A DNA stretch of 64,000 nucleotides from contig NZ_CP059164.1 in NCBI RefSeq assembly GCF_013466985.1, positions 4,287,001 through 4,351,000 on the forward strand, written 5' to 3'. A program made the translations under genes and the position numbers. This DNA comes from Nocardioides ungokensis (lineage in GTDB: Bacteria; Actinomycetota; Actinomycetes; Propionibacteriales; Nocardioidaceae). The notes under the pieces are model-generated. The model saw only the letters and a list, made by a program, of their open reading frames with translations, was not told where the DNA came from and made no database searches. This document shows, piece after piece, positions 36,493 through 46,638 of the stretch; the stretch's first letter is position 1; every line of letters begins with the position of its first letter.

Positions 36493-38039
36493 GCGAGCTC
36501 TCCGATCACTTCTTCGACGGCGGTGAGGACGGCGCCCGAGCGGACCAGCTCCACGCTGGCCTCGATCTCGGGCGAGAGGTGGCGGTCGGGGCCGGGGCCC
36601 TGGATGCCGGAGGTGCGCAGCAGGCGTACGACGGCGCCGGTGGCGGGCGACGGCGCTAGCGGCCGCCGCAGGTCGAGCGCCCGCGCGGCGGTCAGCACCT
36701 CGACGGCGACCACCCGGGTCAGGCCGTCCACGGAGCGGCGCAGCTTGCGCGCGGCCGACCACCCCATCGACACGTGGTCCTCCTGCATCGCGCTGGAGGG
36801 GATGGAGTCGACCGAGGCCGGCACGGCCAGGCGCTTGAGCTCGGAGACGATCGCGGCCTGCGTGTACTGGGCGATCATGTGCCCGCTGTCGACACCCGGG
36901 TCGTCGGCGAGGAACGGCGGGAGGCCGTGGTTGCGGGCCTTGTCGAGGAAGCGGTCGGTGCGCCGCTCGCTGATCGAGGCCACGTCGGCGGCCACGATCG
37001 CGAGGAAGTCCAGCACGTAGGCCACCGGCGCCCCGTGGAAGTTGCCGTTGCTCTCGACGCGCCCCTGGTCGGCGAGCACCACCGGGTTGTCGACGGCCGA
37101 GGCCAGCTCGCGCCCGGCGACCTGCGCGGCGTGCTCCACGGTGTCGCGGGCGGCCCCGTGGACCTGCGGGGAGCAGCGCAGCGAGTAGGCGTCCTGGACC
37201 CGGTTGCAGTCCGGGCCGCGGTGCGAGGCGACCACGCCGGAGTCGGCGAGCAGCCGCGTCAGGTTGGCGGCGGCGAGCCCCTGACCGGGGTGCGGCCGGA
37301 TCGCCTGGAGCTCGGGGGCGAAGACCCGGTCGGTGCCGAGCTGGCCCTCCACCGACATGGCCGCCGCGATGTCGGCGGTGCGCAGCAGCATCCGCAGGTC
37401 GGCGATGGCCATCACGAGCATGCCGAGCATCCCGTCGGTGCCGTTGATCAGCGCAAGGCCCTCCTTCGCCGCCAGCTCCACCGGCACCAGGCCGGCCGCG
37501 GCCAGCGCGTCGGCGGCGGGCACCAGCGTGCCGGCCGCGTCGCGGACCTCGCCCTCGCCCATCAGCGCCAGCGCGCAGTGCGAGAGCGGGGCCAGGTCGC
37601 CCGAGCACCCCAGCGAGCCGTACTCCCGCACCACAGGGGTGATGCCGTGGCTCAGCATCGAGGCCATCAGCTGCGCGGTCTCCAGGCGTACTCCGGTGTG
37701 GCCCGTCGCCAGCGTCGAGAGGCGCAGCAGCATCAGCGCCCGCACCACCTCGCGCTCGACCTCCGGACCGGACCCGGCCGCGTGGGAGCGGACCAGCGAC
37801 CGCTGCAGCTGGGCCCGCATCTCGGTCGGGATGTGGCGGGTCGCGAGGGCGCCGAAGCCGGTCGAGATCCCGTAGGACGGGGTCGCGGCGGCCGCGAGCT
37901 CCTCCACGACCGACCGTGCAGCGGCGATCGCCGCGACGGCGTCCGGGGCGAGCTCGACGGGGGCGCCGTGGCGGGCGACGGCCAGGACGTCCGAGGGCGA
38001 CACGGGGCCGGTGCCGACGGCGACTGGTGAGGACTGCAT
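36489..38039 (-). CDS. hutH: Histidine ammonia-lyase
   Basis: 516 residues, normal length. HutH removes ammonia from histidine to give urocanate. The MIO cofactor triad lies in GSLGCSGDLAPLSH: here Cys145-Ser146-Gly147, where many family members have Ala-Ser-Gly. The Cys variant is accepted in the family pattern and common in actinobacteria. Other landmarks are SYGISTGFG and QEDHVSMG. First gene of the hutH-hutU block; no regulator is adjacent, but an IclR gene lies about 3 kb away. Confidence 0.97.
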   Translation of the reverse strand: MQSSPVAVGTGPVSPSDVLAVARHGAPVELAPDAVAAIAAARSVVEELAAAATPSYGISTGFGALATRHIPTEMRAQLQRSLVRSHAAGSGPEVEREVVRALMLLRLSTLATGHTGVRLETAQLMASMLSHGITPVVREYGSLGCSGDLAPLSHCALALMGEGEVRDAAGTLVPAADALAAAGLVPVELAAKEGLALINGTDGMLGMLVMAIADLRMLLRTADIAAAMSVEGQLGTDRVFAPELQAIRPHPGQGLAAANLTRLLADSGVVASHRGPDCNRVQDAYSLRCSPQVHGAARDTVEHAAQVAGRELASAVDNPVVLADQGRVESNGNFHGAPVAYVLDFLAIVAADVASISERRTDRFLDKARNHGLPPFLADDPGVDSGHMIAQYTQAAIVSELKRLAVPASVDSIPSSAMQEDHVSMGWSAARKLRRSVDGLTRVVAVEVLTAARALDLRRPLAPSPATGAVVRLLRTSGIQGPGPDRHLSPEIEASVELVRSGAVLTAVEEVIGELA

Positions 38040-38292
38040 GGGTCAATCCAACGCCGCTGCCGGAGGTCCGCCAAGCGCCCACGAACGCCCGGCGTCTCGG
38101 ATCCCAGACCCGTGTGACCGCCGCCACGTCGGACCCGCATCACAAAGTCCGAGACGACACGTCTGAAAGATGTGACCGGTGGGTAAGTTCCGTCCGACCG
38201 GCTGTACATGGGGCGACCTGGTCACGTGTCCGCATCTAGACGCTCGGAGCCGCAGGTCGGTGTCCCGGGCACTCGGGGAAGAGAGAGAAGCC

Positions 38293-39561
38293 ATGCGACT
38301 ACTGATCGCCAGCACCGCCGTGCTCGCGCTGGCCGCGAGCGGTGGGCTCGTCAGCGCCTCCGGCGCCGGCGCCACGACCGACTCGACCGGAAAGGTCCCG
38401 ACGCCGTTCGCCTTCAAGTCCTACGCCTTCGGCAGCCGCGCCCACGGAGGCCAGGTCCCGGCCGGTTCGGGGAGCACCGCCTTCCAGGTCATCGGCTGCA
38501 CCAACGACGCCGGCATCGACAAGAGCAACAAGGTGACGTCGGAGGACCTCCCCGGGCTGGGCAAGGCCTACCAGGTCACGACGCACGCCTGGACCACCCG
38601 CAACGCCACGACCGGCGTGGTCGCCTCGCACTCCCGCAACGCGATCGCCAAGGTCGTCCTCTCGAGCACCCAGGCCGGCACGCTGTCCCTGGAGGGCATC
38701 AAGTCGACCGCGGTGGCGTCCCACGACGACAAGGGCTTCCACGCCGACACGACCGCGGAGCTCGCGAAGATCGTGCTGACCCCGGCGATGGGCCCGGCCC
38801 AGGAGATCCCGGTGCCCGACCCCGGGCAGAGCGTCGACGTCCCGGGTGTCGCCACCATCGACATGGGCACCCCCAAGAAGGCCGCGGGCAAGGACCTCGC
38901 CCGGGCCCGCGTCGAGGCGCTGACCATCACCTCGGCCGCCACCGGCACCAAGGTGCACGTCGCCCAGTCGTTCGCCCAGCTCGCGCGCGGCATCAAGTCC
39001 GGGCTCTTCGGTGGCTACGCCGACGGAGCCAGGGCCAACGCCGGCGACGGCCACGTGACGACGGGACGCACGCCGTACCAGCCGATGCCCTGCCAGGGCA
39101 CCCACGGTGACCTCCGGGACAACTCCACCGCCAGCGTGGACCTCGGCAACGGGCTCGTCCTCAGCGGCGTCGAGGCCTCGGGCATGGCGGACCAGACCGC
39201 TGCTCGCGCCTGGGGCCACGAGGAGGGCCGGATCGCCAAGGTCGACCTCGGCAACGGCCAGCTCGTGGTCGACGGCATCGTCGGGCGGGTCGAGGTGACC
39301 CGCAAGGGCACCGACCTCGCGACTCTGGTCCGTCACGCGAAGACGACCATCGGCACCATCACGGCCAACGGGCAGGAGCAGACCTTCCCCGACTCCGGCG
39401 TGCTCGAGATCCCCGGCGTCGCGAAGCTGGAGCGCAACATCGTGAAGAAGGTCAAGAACGGCCTCTCGGTGACGGCGCTGCGCATCACGCTGCTGGACGG
39501 CTCGGGCGCGGTGGCCAACCTCGGCGAGGGCAAGTTCTACGTGAAGCGGGCCGATCGCTGA
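38293..39561 (+). CDS. Secreted protein, choice-of-anchor P-like
   Basis: 422 residues. A signal peptide of about 28 residues ends near SASGAGA-TTD. The mature protein is rich in beta-type repeats such as AHGGQVPAGSGS, LSLEGIKSTA, LVLSGVEASG and LVVDGIVGRVEV, similar to actinobacterial choice-of-anchor P proteins. Three cysteines in the mature part may include one disulfide pair. ATG at 38293 begins the signal peptide; GAGAGAAG lies upstream. Function is unknown; cell-surface location is likely. A strong terminator follows. Confidence 0.7.
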   Translation: MRLLIASTAVLALAASGGLVSASGAGATTDSTGKVPTPFAFKSYAFGSRAHGGQVPAGSGSTAFQVIGCTNDAGIDKSNKVTSEDLPGLGKAYQVTTHAWTTRNATTGVVASHSRNAIAKVVLSSTQAGTLSLEGIKSTAVASHDDKGFHADTTAELAKIVLTPAMGPAQEIPVPDPGQSVDVPGVATIDMGTPKKAAGKDLARARVEALTITSAATGTKVHVAQSFAQLARGIKSGLFGGYADGARANAGDGHVTTGRTPYQPMPCQGTHGDLRDNSTASVDLGNGLVLSGVEASGMADQTAARAWGHEEGRIAKVDLGNGQLVVDGIVGRVEVTRKGTDLATLVRHAKTTIGTITANGQEQTFPDSGVLEIPGVAKLERNIVKKVKNGLSVTALRITLLDGSGAVANLGEGKFYVKRADR

Positions 39562-39588
39562 CCGGCGGCTCTCCCAGCACCACCTCAC

Positions 39589-39621
39589 CGACGCCGGACG
39601 CGCCCAGCGCGTCCGGCGTCG
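39589..39621 (+). terminator. Hairpin terminator after the secreted protein
   Basis: CGACGCCGGACGCG (39589-39602) pairs perfectly with CGCGTCCGGCGTCG (39608-39621) around CCCAG. It lies 28 bases after the stop codon. No U-tract follows. Confidence 0.75.
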
Positions 39622-39708
39622 GCGCGTCCGGGGCCCGCGAGACACCTCACTGATCAGCAGACAAGACGCGGCGACCCACGAGGTCGGGTCGGGCGTTGAC
39701 TGAGGGCC

Positions 39709-40905
39709 ATGACCTCGACCGCCATCGCCACGAGCGCCGGCCCCGGCACGCTGCGCCGGTGGTCGATGCTGGGCGCGAGCACCCTCGCCCAGGCCTCCGC
39801 GGCGGTCATGATGCACGGGCCGGCCTTCCTCATCCCGGCCCTGCACGCGGGCGGCCTGAGCCTGGCCGAGGCCGGCCTCGTGGCCGCCGCGCCCACGCTG
39901 GGGGTGATGCTCACCCTCGTCGCGTGGGGCGCGGTCGCGGACCGGTACGGCGAGCGGCGCACGCTGCTGTGCGGGCTCTCGCTGACGACCGCCTTCGGGG
40001 CCATGGCCGCGGCCGGTGGCGGGACGCCCCTGCTCGTGGCCGCGCTGGTCCTGGCCGGCGCCGCCGCGGCGAGCACCAACGCCGCCAGCGGCCGCGTCGT
40101 GGTCGGCTGGTTCCCGCCTGAGCGTCGCGGGCTCGCGATGGGCGTCCGGCAGATGGCTCAGCCGGCGGGCGTGGGGATCGCCGCGGTGAGCATCGCCGTG
40201 GTGGCCGCCGCCCACGGCGTGCACGCGGCCCTGTGGGTCCCGACCGCGGCCTCCGCCCTCGCGCTGGTCGTGGTCGCGCTCGTGGTCCTCGACCCGCCCC
40301 GGCCCGATCCCCGCGCGGGCGGCGCCGCGAACCCGTACCGGCGCGACAGCTTCCTCGCCCGCGTCCACGGCGTCTCGGTGCTGCTGGTCGTGCCGCAGTT
40401 CCTGGTCTGGACCTTCGCGCTGGTCTGGCTGGTGCAGGAGCGCTCCTGGTCGCCGGCCGCGGCCGGGTCGCTGGTCGCCGCCGCCCAGGTGGCCGGGGCG
40501 CTGGGCCGGATCGGCGTGGGCCACCTCTCCGACCTCGTCGGCAGCCGGATGCTTCCGCTGCGCTGGGTGGCGGTCGCCGCGGCGTCGGTGATGGGCCTGC
40601 TCGGGCTGGCCGCCGACCGCGACTGGGCGCTCGCGGTCGCGCTGCTCGTGGTCGCCACCGTGCTCACCGTCGCCGACAACGGGCTGGCCTTCACCGCCGT
40701 CGCCGAGCGCGCCGGGCCGAGCTGGTCGGGGCGGGCGCTGGGCGTGCAGAACACCGCGCAGTTCCTCGCCGCGTCGGCCGTGCCGCCGGTCGCCGGGGTG
40801 GCGGTGACACATCTCGGGTACGCCGCCGCGTTCGCCCTGGGGGCCGTCTTCCCCGTCGTGGCCGCGCCACTGGTCCCGGTCGGCACCGAGCGCGAGCTGT
40901 CCTGA
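39709..40905 (+). CDS. MFS transporter
   Basis: 398 residues with about 12 membrane helices. Motif A lies in LVAWGAVADRYGERRTLL, and the central loop FPPERRGLAMGVRQMAQPAG is typical of MFS carriers of small acids or nitrate/cyanate-type anions. GAGGG precedes the ATG. Substrate unknown. It stands alone between a terminator and a small membrane-protein gene. Confidence 0.88.
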   Translation: MTSTAIATSAGPGTLRRWSMLGASTLAQASAAVMMHGPAFLIPALHAGGLSLAEAGLVAAAPTLGVMLTLVAWGAVADRYGERRTLLCGLSLTTAFGAMAAAGGGTPLLVAALVLAGAAAASTNAASGRVVVGWFPPERRGLAMGVRQMAQPAGVGIAAVSIAVVAAAHGVHAALWVPTAASALALVVVALVVLDPPRPDPRAGGAANPYRRDSFLARVHGVSVLLVVPQFLVWTFALVWLVQERSWSPAAAGSLVAAAQVAGALGRIGVGHLSDLVGSRMLPLRWVAVAAASVMGLLGLAADRDWALAVALLVVATVLTVADNGLAFTAVAERAGPSWSGRALGVQNTAQFLAASAVPPVAGVAVTHLGYAAAFALGAVFPVVAAPLVPVGTERELS

Positions 40906-41015
40906 CCGGACCAGCCCGGCGGCCCGGCCGGGATTGAGCTGGGGCGGCGGCGGGTACCCACAGGTCAGGCACGAGTCCCGGCACCCGCCCGGGACCTACC
41001 CCCTTGGAGGGAACC

Positions 41016-41354
41016 ATGTCCGGAGGACTCATCGTCACGATCCTCGTCCTGGTGGTCATCCTGGTCGTGATCGGCGTCGTCGTCGCACTCCTGATGAGCA
41101 AGAAGAGGAACGAGCAGCGCCGCGCCCAGGCGGCCCAGCTGCGCACCGAGGCGGCCGCCCAGTCCGACTCGATCGCCCAGGCCGAGCGCGAGGCCAAGCT
41201 GGCCGAGGCCGACGCCGAGGCCGCGCGGGTCGAGGCCGAGCAGGCCGAGCGCCGCGCCGCCGAGGCTCGCACCGGCGTGCACATGGACCAGGCCACGCAG
41301 GAGGACCGGATCCGCGAGGCGCAGCGGATCGACCCCGACGACAAGCGGGTGTGA
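41016..41354 (+). CDS. Small membrane-anchored coiled-coil protein
   Basis: 112 residues. One membrane helix (about 5-27, IVTILVLVVILVVIGVVVALL) is followed by a charged Ala/Glu/Arg-rich coiled coil (about 30-90) and an acidic tail. TTGGAGGG lies at ideal spacing before the ATG, which fixes the start. Similar proteins are widespread in actinobacteria without a known role; membrane scaffold or stress protein are guesses. Confidence 0.8.
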   Translation: MSGGLIVTILVLVVILVVIGVVVALLMSKKRNEQRRAQAAQLRTEAAAQSDSIAQAEREAKLAEADAEAARVEAEQAERRAAEARTGVHMDQATQEDRIREAQRIDPDDKRV

Positions 41355-41381
41355 CCCGGCCCGGGGTCTAGTCTCCGGGAC

Positions 41382-42131
41382 ATGAGCCAGGTCCCGGCCG
41401 CGACGCGTGCGCTGCGCGTGCTCCGGTTCCTGGCCAGCCAGCCCGACCCGGTCCCGCTCGAGCGCATCATGCGCGCGTGCGAGCTGCCGCGCAGCACGGC
41501 GTACCACCTGCTGCGCGCGATGGTCGACGAGGGCTTCGTGGTGCACCTCGCCGAGGAGCATCGCTTCGGTCTCGGGGTCGCGGCGTTCGAGGTGGGCAGC
41601 GGCTACTCGCGGCAGGCGCCGCTCCAGCGGATCGCGCGCCGGCCGCTGGCCGCGCTCGTGGACCGGGCCGGGCAGAGCGCCCACCTCGCCGTGCTGCACG
41701 GGCGGGACGTCCTCTACGTGCTCGAGGAGCGTGCGCCGGGCCGGCCGCCCCTGGTGACCGACGTCGGCGTGCGGCTTCCCGCGCACCTGACCGCCAGCGG
41801 CCGGGCCATCCTGGCGTCGCTGCCGGCCCCGCAGGTGCGCGCGCTCTACCCGGCGCCGACGGCGTTCGTGGACCGTCACGGCACCGGACCCCGGACCCTC
41901 AGCGCCCTGCGCACCGTCCTCTCCGAGACCCGGCAGCGCGGCTACGCCACCGAGGAGGGTGAGGTCACCCCCGGGTTGGCCGGCGTCGCCGCCGCGGTGC
42001 ACGACCACAACGGACACCCCGTCGCCGGCGTCGCGGTGACCTACGCCGAGGGTGACGCGGCCGCGCTCGCCAGCGAGGTGCGGCGTACCGCCGACGGGCT
42101 CACCCGCCGCATCGGCGGCACCACGCAGTGA
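41382..42131 (+). CDS. IclR-family transcriptional regulator
   Basis: 249 residues. An N-terminal winged helix-turn-helix (RALRVLRFLASQP, LPRSTAYHLLRAMVDEGF) precedes the C-terminal ligand-binding domain (LPAHLTASGRAILASL, YATEEGEVTPGLAGVAAAV). TAGTCT at 41369-41374 is 7 bases before the ATG, so the transcript may be leaderless. In related actinobacteria an IclR gene often lies near hut genes, so control of hutHU about 3.3 kb away is possible; this is inference. Confidence 0.93.
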   Translation: MSQVPAATRALRVLRFLASQPDPVPLERIMRACELPRSTAYHLLRAMVDEGFVVHLAEEHRFGLGVAAFEVGSGYSRQAPLQRIARRPLAALVDRAGQSAHLAVLHGRDVLYVLEERAPGRPPLVTDVGVRLPAHLTASGRAILASLPAPQVRALYPAPTAFVDRHGTGPRTLSALRTVLSETRQRGYATEEGEVTPGLAGVAAAVHDHNGHPVAGVAVTYAEGDAAALASEVRRTADGLTRRIGGTTQ

Positions 42132-42198
42132 CGTCGGCGCCTCCCGCTCGTTGATCGACCGAGCCCGTCACGGGCCGATGACGGGAAGAGGAACCGAC

Positions 42199-44696
42199 GT
42201 GTCCCACCACAACCGAGGCCCGCTGCGCCGACTGCTCTGGTCGGGAACGCTCGCCGTCACGCTGGTCGCCACCGCCGTCGCCGTCCCGTCCTGGGGCAGC
42301 CGTGACGGCAACCTGCTGGCGAGGTACGACGCCACCAAGGCCGCCGCGGTCGAGGCGCGGCCCCACGTCGACCCGCCCGGCACGGCACCGCACAACCACA
42401 ACGACCCGGCCACCAAGAACTCCATCTCCCGCTCCACCGACTCCGGGCCCGAGACCCGGGATCCCACGACCGCGGCGCAGAAGCAGTCCAGCGCCGCCTA
42501 CGTCGCGGCCGAGCGCCGGCTGCCCGACCCGCCGCTGACGACCGTCCCCGTGACGGCCCCGCGACGCCTCCACCCGCAGGACCGCTACGCGATGGCGAAC
42601 GGCTGCTACCGGCTCACCCGCACGGCGAGCCGCTGTTCTTCAAGCCCACGCAGCTCGGGACCTACCTGCTGTACGACCACGACCGGCGCTTCGTCAGCGC
42701 CGGCGGCGGCACGGCCGACGCGCCCAGCGCCGACACCGAGTGGACGGCCACGCAGCACGGCGGCGCCCTCACCTTCACCTCCGGGTCAACGCGGCTGGAG
42801 CGGGGCGGCACCTCCGCGTTCGTCCCGACCCGCGCGGCCGGCTGCACGGCCTACCCCGAGTCCCAGATCGACATCTCCGGCGACCCGCACGCGGGCGTCA
42901 CGCCGTACCAGGAGGTGCGCGGCTACGTCGACGCGCACACCCACGGCATGGCCTTCGAGTTCCTCGGCGGCGACGCCCACTGCGGCAAGCCGTGGGACCG
43001 GTACGGCGCGCCGTACGCGCTCGTGGACTGCCCCGACCACACCTACAGCGGCGGGTACGGCGGGATCCTCGAGGACGCGCTGTCCGGGCGCACCCACCAC
43101 GACCCGGTCGGCTGGCCGACCTTCAAGGACTGGCCGGCGCCGGACTCGCTGACCCACGAGGGCACCTACTACCGGTGGCTGGAGCGCTCCTGGCGGGGCG
43201 GCCAGCGGATCTTCGTGAACCTGCTGGTGGAGAACAACCAGCTGTGCCAGATCTACCCGCTGCACAAGAACGCCGAGTACGCCAAGTGCGACGACATGGA
43301 GTCGATCCATCGCCAGGCGCGCGACATGTACCAGATGCAGGACTACATCGACGCCCAGTTCGGTGGCCCCGGCAAGGGCTTCTACCGGATCGTGACGAAC
43401 CCCTTCCAGGCGCGCCGGGTCATCAACGCCGGGAAGATGGCGGTGATCATGGGCATCGAGACCAGCGTGCCCTTCGGCTGCACGTTCAAGGCGCTGCCCG
43501 GAGGCGACCAGCCCGCGCCCGAGTGCACTCCCGCCAACATCGACCGGCAGCTCGACCAGGTCCACCGGTGGGGCGTGCGGCAGATGGAGCTGGTCAACAA
43601 GTTCGACAACGCGCTGGCGGGTGTCGCCGGGGACAACGGCGAGGTCGGCGCCGCAGTGAACGCCGCCAACTTCAAGGAGACCGGCTCCTTCTGGGACATG
43701 CGGCACTGCGAGCCGGCCGACGGCCAGTCCCACGACAAGGACCAGGTGGCAGCGCCCGAGATCTCGGCCGAGCAGCAGGACGCGCTCTTCGGCGCGATCG
43801 CGCAGCTCATCGACACCACGAACCTGCCGGCCCTGCCGCTCTACCCGCCGCCGGACCACTGCAACGCCCGCGGCCTGACGACGCTGGGTGAGCACACGAT
43901 CAACGGGCTGGCCGCGCGGCACATGATCTTCGACCCCGACCACATGAGCGTCGAGGCCCGCAACTCCGCGCTCGACCAGATCGAGGCGATGCACTACCCC
44001 GGGGTCGTCTCTAGCCACTCGTGGTCGACGCCCGACGCCTACCCGCGGATCTACCGCGACGGCGGCTTCATCACGCCGTACGCGGGCGACTCGACCGGGT
44101 TCGTCCAGAAGTGGCGGGCCCACATCGGCTGGGCCGACCCGCGCTACTACTGGGGCCTCGGCTACGGCGCGGACATGAACGGCCTCGGCGCGCAGGGCGA
44201 CCCGCGCGGGACGGACGTGCCCAACCCGGTCACCTACCCGTTCCGCGGCCTCAACGGCATCACGGTGCGCAAGCAGCACGCCGGCAAGCGGGTCTACGAC
44301 ATCAATGCCGACGGGGTCGCGCAGTACGGCCTCTACCCCGACTGGATCCAGGACCTCAGCAAGGTCGCCGACGCCGAGCACGCCGGCGACGGAGCCGCGA
44401 TCGCCGACGACATGGCCCGCGGCGCGGAGGCCTACCTGCAGATGTGGGAGCGGGCCGAGGGCATCGCCCCCGACTCCTGCCGCAACCCGGGCCTGCGCGA
44501 ACCGGTCGCCCGGGTGCGCGACCGGGTCGTTCCCGGCCTGACGACCCGGCAGGTGATGGATGCGGTCGGCCAGCCGTACACCCGGCTCGGTGACCACTAC
44601 GTCTTCTGCGCCCGCACCGGCTCCGACCCGCGGGTGCGGATGCAGGTGACCTTCGGGGACGGGGGCCGCGTCACCGGGTTGCGGCGCCTCGGCTGA
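42199..44696 (+). CDS. Secreted metal-dependent hydrolase (M19/membrane dipeptidase-like); one frameshift
   Basis: About 832 residues. A signal sequence (LLWSGTLAVTLVATAVAVP) is followed by a linker and a beta domain (EPLFFKPTQLGTYLLYD), then an amidohydrolase-like domain starting GYVDAHTHGMAFEF (HxH metal site). Further conserved parts are RIFVNLLVENNQLC, GVRQMELVNKFDNALAGVAGD, HMIFDPDHMS and YWGLGYGADMNG. Streptomyces homologues are annotated as coagulation factor 5/8-domain or membrane dipeptidase proteins. One base is missing near 42620, between GCYRLT and GEPLFF. GTG at 42199 is preferred over ATG 42178 because AAGAGGA precedes it. Confidence 0.82.
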
Positions 44697-44860
44697 GTCA
44701 TCGGGGGCCACCTCACCCCTTCGGTTGCACATTCCTGCATTTCAACTTTGTGCAGGTCCGAGCGCCTTGTCGGGCCGGGTGGGCGCGGGATGGAATCCGC
44801 TCACCGCACCGTCGAGACGGACGGTGTCCGGAATCCACCCCCACCCTCAGGAGACCGTGC

Positions 44861-46417
44861 ATGAAGCCCACCCTGGCTTCTGCCGTCGCCCTCGGCTGCG
44901 TATCCGCAGCCCTGGTCGCCTCGGCAGGCAACTCCCAAGCAGCGTCCACCCACGCCGACCGCCGCGCCGCGAGCATCAGCGAGGCCCGCACCAACGCCCA
45001 GGAGCACGCCGGTGTCTCAGCCGGCCAGGGCCTGGTCGTCCGCGACACCGTCCTGGACTCCAGCGGCGCGAGCCACGTCCGGTTCGACCGGACCTACAAG
45101 GGCCTCGAGGTCGTCGGCGGCGACTTCGTCGTGCACCAGGCCAAGGGCGGCGCCTTCCGCTCCGTCTCCGGGCGCTCGCTGTCCCCGTTCCAGCTGCCGA
45201 CCACGGCCTCGGTCACGGCGCAGGCCGCCACCGCCAAGGCCGCCTCGGTCGTGGACCTCGCCCACGAGCACGCCACGCACGACCTGGTCGTCCTGGCCGT
45301 GCACCGCGCCCCCACGCTCGCCTGGCGCGTCAACGTGACCGGCCGCGACGCCGAGGGCGCCCCCGCCGGTGACTACGTCTTCGTCGGTGCCCGCAACGGG
45401 CGCGTCCTCGACCGGTGGGCCTCGACCGAGGAGGCCACCGGCTCCGGCACCGGCGTGGTCGACGGGACCGTCTCGCTCGACACCACGCAGTCGGGTTCGA
45501 CCTACCAGCTGGTCGACCCGGTGCGCGGTGGCAACGCGACGTACAACGGCCCGCTCAGCAACAGCTCCACGCCGATCTTCACCGACGCGGACAACGTCTG
45601 GGGCAACGGCTCCACCAGCGACCCGGCCTCGGCCGGCGTCGACGCCCACTACGGCATCGCGAAGACCTGGGACTTCTACAAGAACACGTTCGGCCGCAAC
45701 GGCATCGCCAACGACGGCAAGGGCGCGCGCTCGTTCGTGCACGACGGCGCCTACGTCAACGCGTCGTGGAGCGACTCCTGCTTCTGCATGCGCTACGGCG
45801 ACGGCGACTCGACGACCTACCCGCTGGTGGCGCTCGACGTGGCCGGCCACGAGATGAGCCACGGCGTCACCAGCCGGACCGCCGGCCTGACCTACCGCGG
45901 CGAGAGCGGCGGCCTCAACGAGGCGAGCTCGGACATCATGGGCACCAACGTGGAGTGGTACGCCAACAACGCCAACGACGTGCCCGACTACGTCATCGGC
46001 GAGGAGATCTACCGCTCCTACAACCCGGCGACGAACTACATCCGCCGGATGGACAAGCCCTCGATGGACGGCGCCAGCCAGGACTGCTGGAGCACCGCCA
46101 CCAAGCGCGTCGACGTGCACTACTCCTCGGGCCCGGCCAACCACTACTTCTACCTGCTGTCCGAGGGCAGCGGCGCGAAGACGATCAACGGCATCGCCTA
46201 CAACAGCCCCACGTGCAACGGCTCCACGATCACCGGCATCGGTCGCACCACCGCCGCCGCGATCTGGTACCGCGCGCTGACGGTCTACATGACCTCCAGC
46301 ACCAACTACGCCGGTGCCCGCACCGCCAACATCAACGCGGCCACAGACCTGTACGGCGCCTCGTCGTCGCAGGTCGCGGCCGTCAAGGCCGCCTGGTCGG
46401 CGGTGTCGGTGAACTGA
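44861..46417 (+). CDS. Secreted M4-family (thermolysin-like) metalloprotease
   Basis: 518 residues. A signal peptide of about 28 residues (ending near SQAAS) is followed by an FTP-like propeptide (HVRFDRTYKGLEVVGGDFVV), a PepSY-like region, and the catalytic domain. Zinc ligands are His330 and His334 with catalytic Glu331 in GHEMSHG, and Glu354 in GGLNEASSD; the proton-donor region is VHYSSGPANHYFYLLSEG. CAGGAG lies before the ATG. The upstream gap holds TGCACA and TGTGCA half-sites that could be a regulator site. A strong terminator follows. Confidence 0.95.
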   Translation: MKPTLASAVALGCVSAALVASAGNSQAASTHADRRAASISEARTNAQEHAGVSAGQGLVVRDTVLDSSGASHVRFDRTYKGLEVVGGDFVVHQAKGGAFRSVSGRSLSPFQLPTTASVTAQAATAKAASVVDLAHEHATHDLVVLAVHRAPTLAWRVNVTGRDAEGAPAGDYVFVGARNGRVLDRWASTEEATGSGTGVVDGTVSLDTTQSGSTYQLVDPVRGGNATYNGPLSNSSTPIFTDADNVWGNGSTSDPASAGVDAHYGIAKTWDFYKNTFGRNGIANDGKGARSFVHDGAYVNASWSDSCFCMRYGDGDSTTYPLVALDVAGHEMSHGVTSRTAGLTYRGESGGLNEASSDIMGTNVEWYANNANDVPDYVIGEEIYRSYNPATNYIRRMDKPSMDGASQDCWSTATKRVDVHYSSGPANHYFYLLSEGSGAKTINGIAYNSPTCNGSTITGIGRTTAAAIWYRALTVYMTSSTNYAGARTANINAATDLYGASSSQVAAVKAAWSAVSVN

Positions 46418-46455
46418 CCGACTGACCCGCTCGCTGGGCGAGCAGCTGAGCACTG

Positions 46456-46485
46456 CGGCGGCCGGACCTCGGGGTCCGGCCGCCG
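46456..46485 (+). terminator. Strong hairpin terminator after the M4 protease
   Basis: CGGCGGCCGGACC (46456-46468) pairs perfectly with GGTCCGGCCGCCG (46473-46485) around a TCGG loop, followed by TTGCT. It lies 39 bases after the stop. Confidence 0.8.
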
Positions 46486-46510
46486 TTGCTGTGCCCGTGG
46501 CAGGCGCGAA

Positions 46511-46526
46511 GTTACCTGCGGGTAGG
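46511..46526. promoter_or_regulatory. Operator candidate upstream of the etfD-like gene
   Basis: GTTACCTGCGGGTAGG contains TACC-N4-GGTA. It overlaps TAGGAT (46523-46528), a plausible -10 box, 113 bases before the ATG. The same GTTACC-N5-GTAG pattern is found at the FadE5-like promoter (62091-62106), and a related site lies before the malyl-CoA lyase pair. Confidence 0.5.
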
Positions 46527-46638
46527 ATCCACCTCACAACGTTCGGGGACTGACGCGGCCCGTCCGACCCGCCTAGGCTCGCGCCACGCGTCCCGAACCG
46601 CCGATCGACGCCGCCGCCCCGACGAGGAGCAGTAGTCC

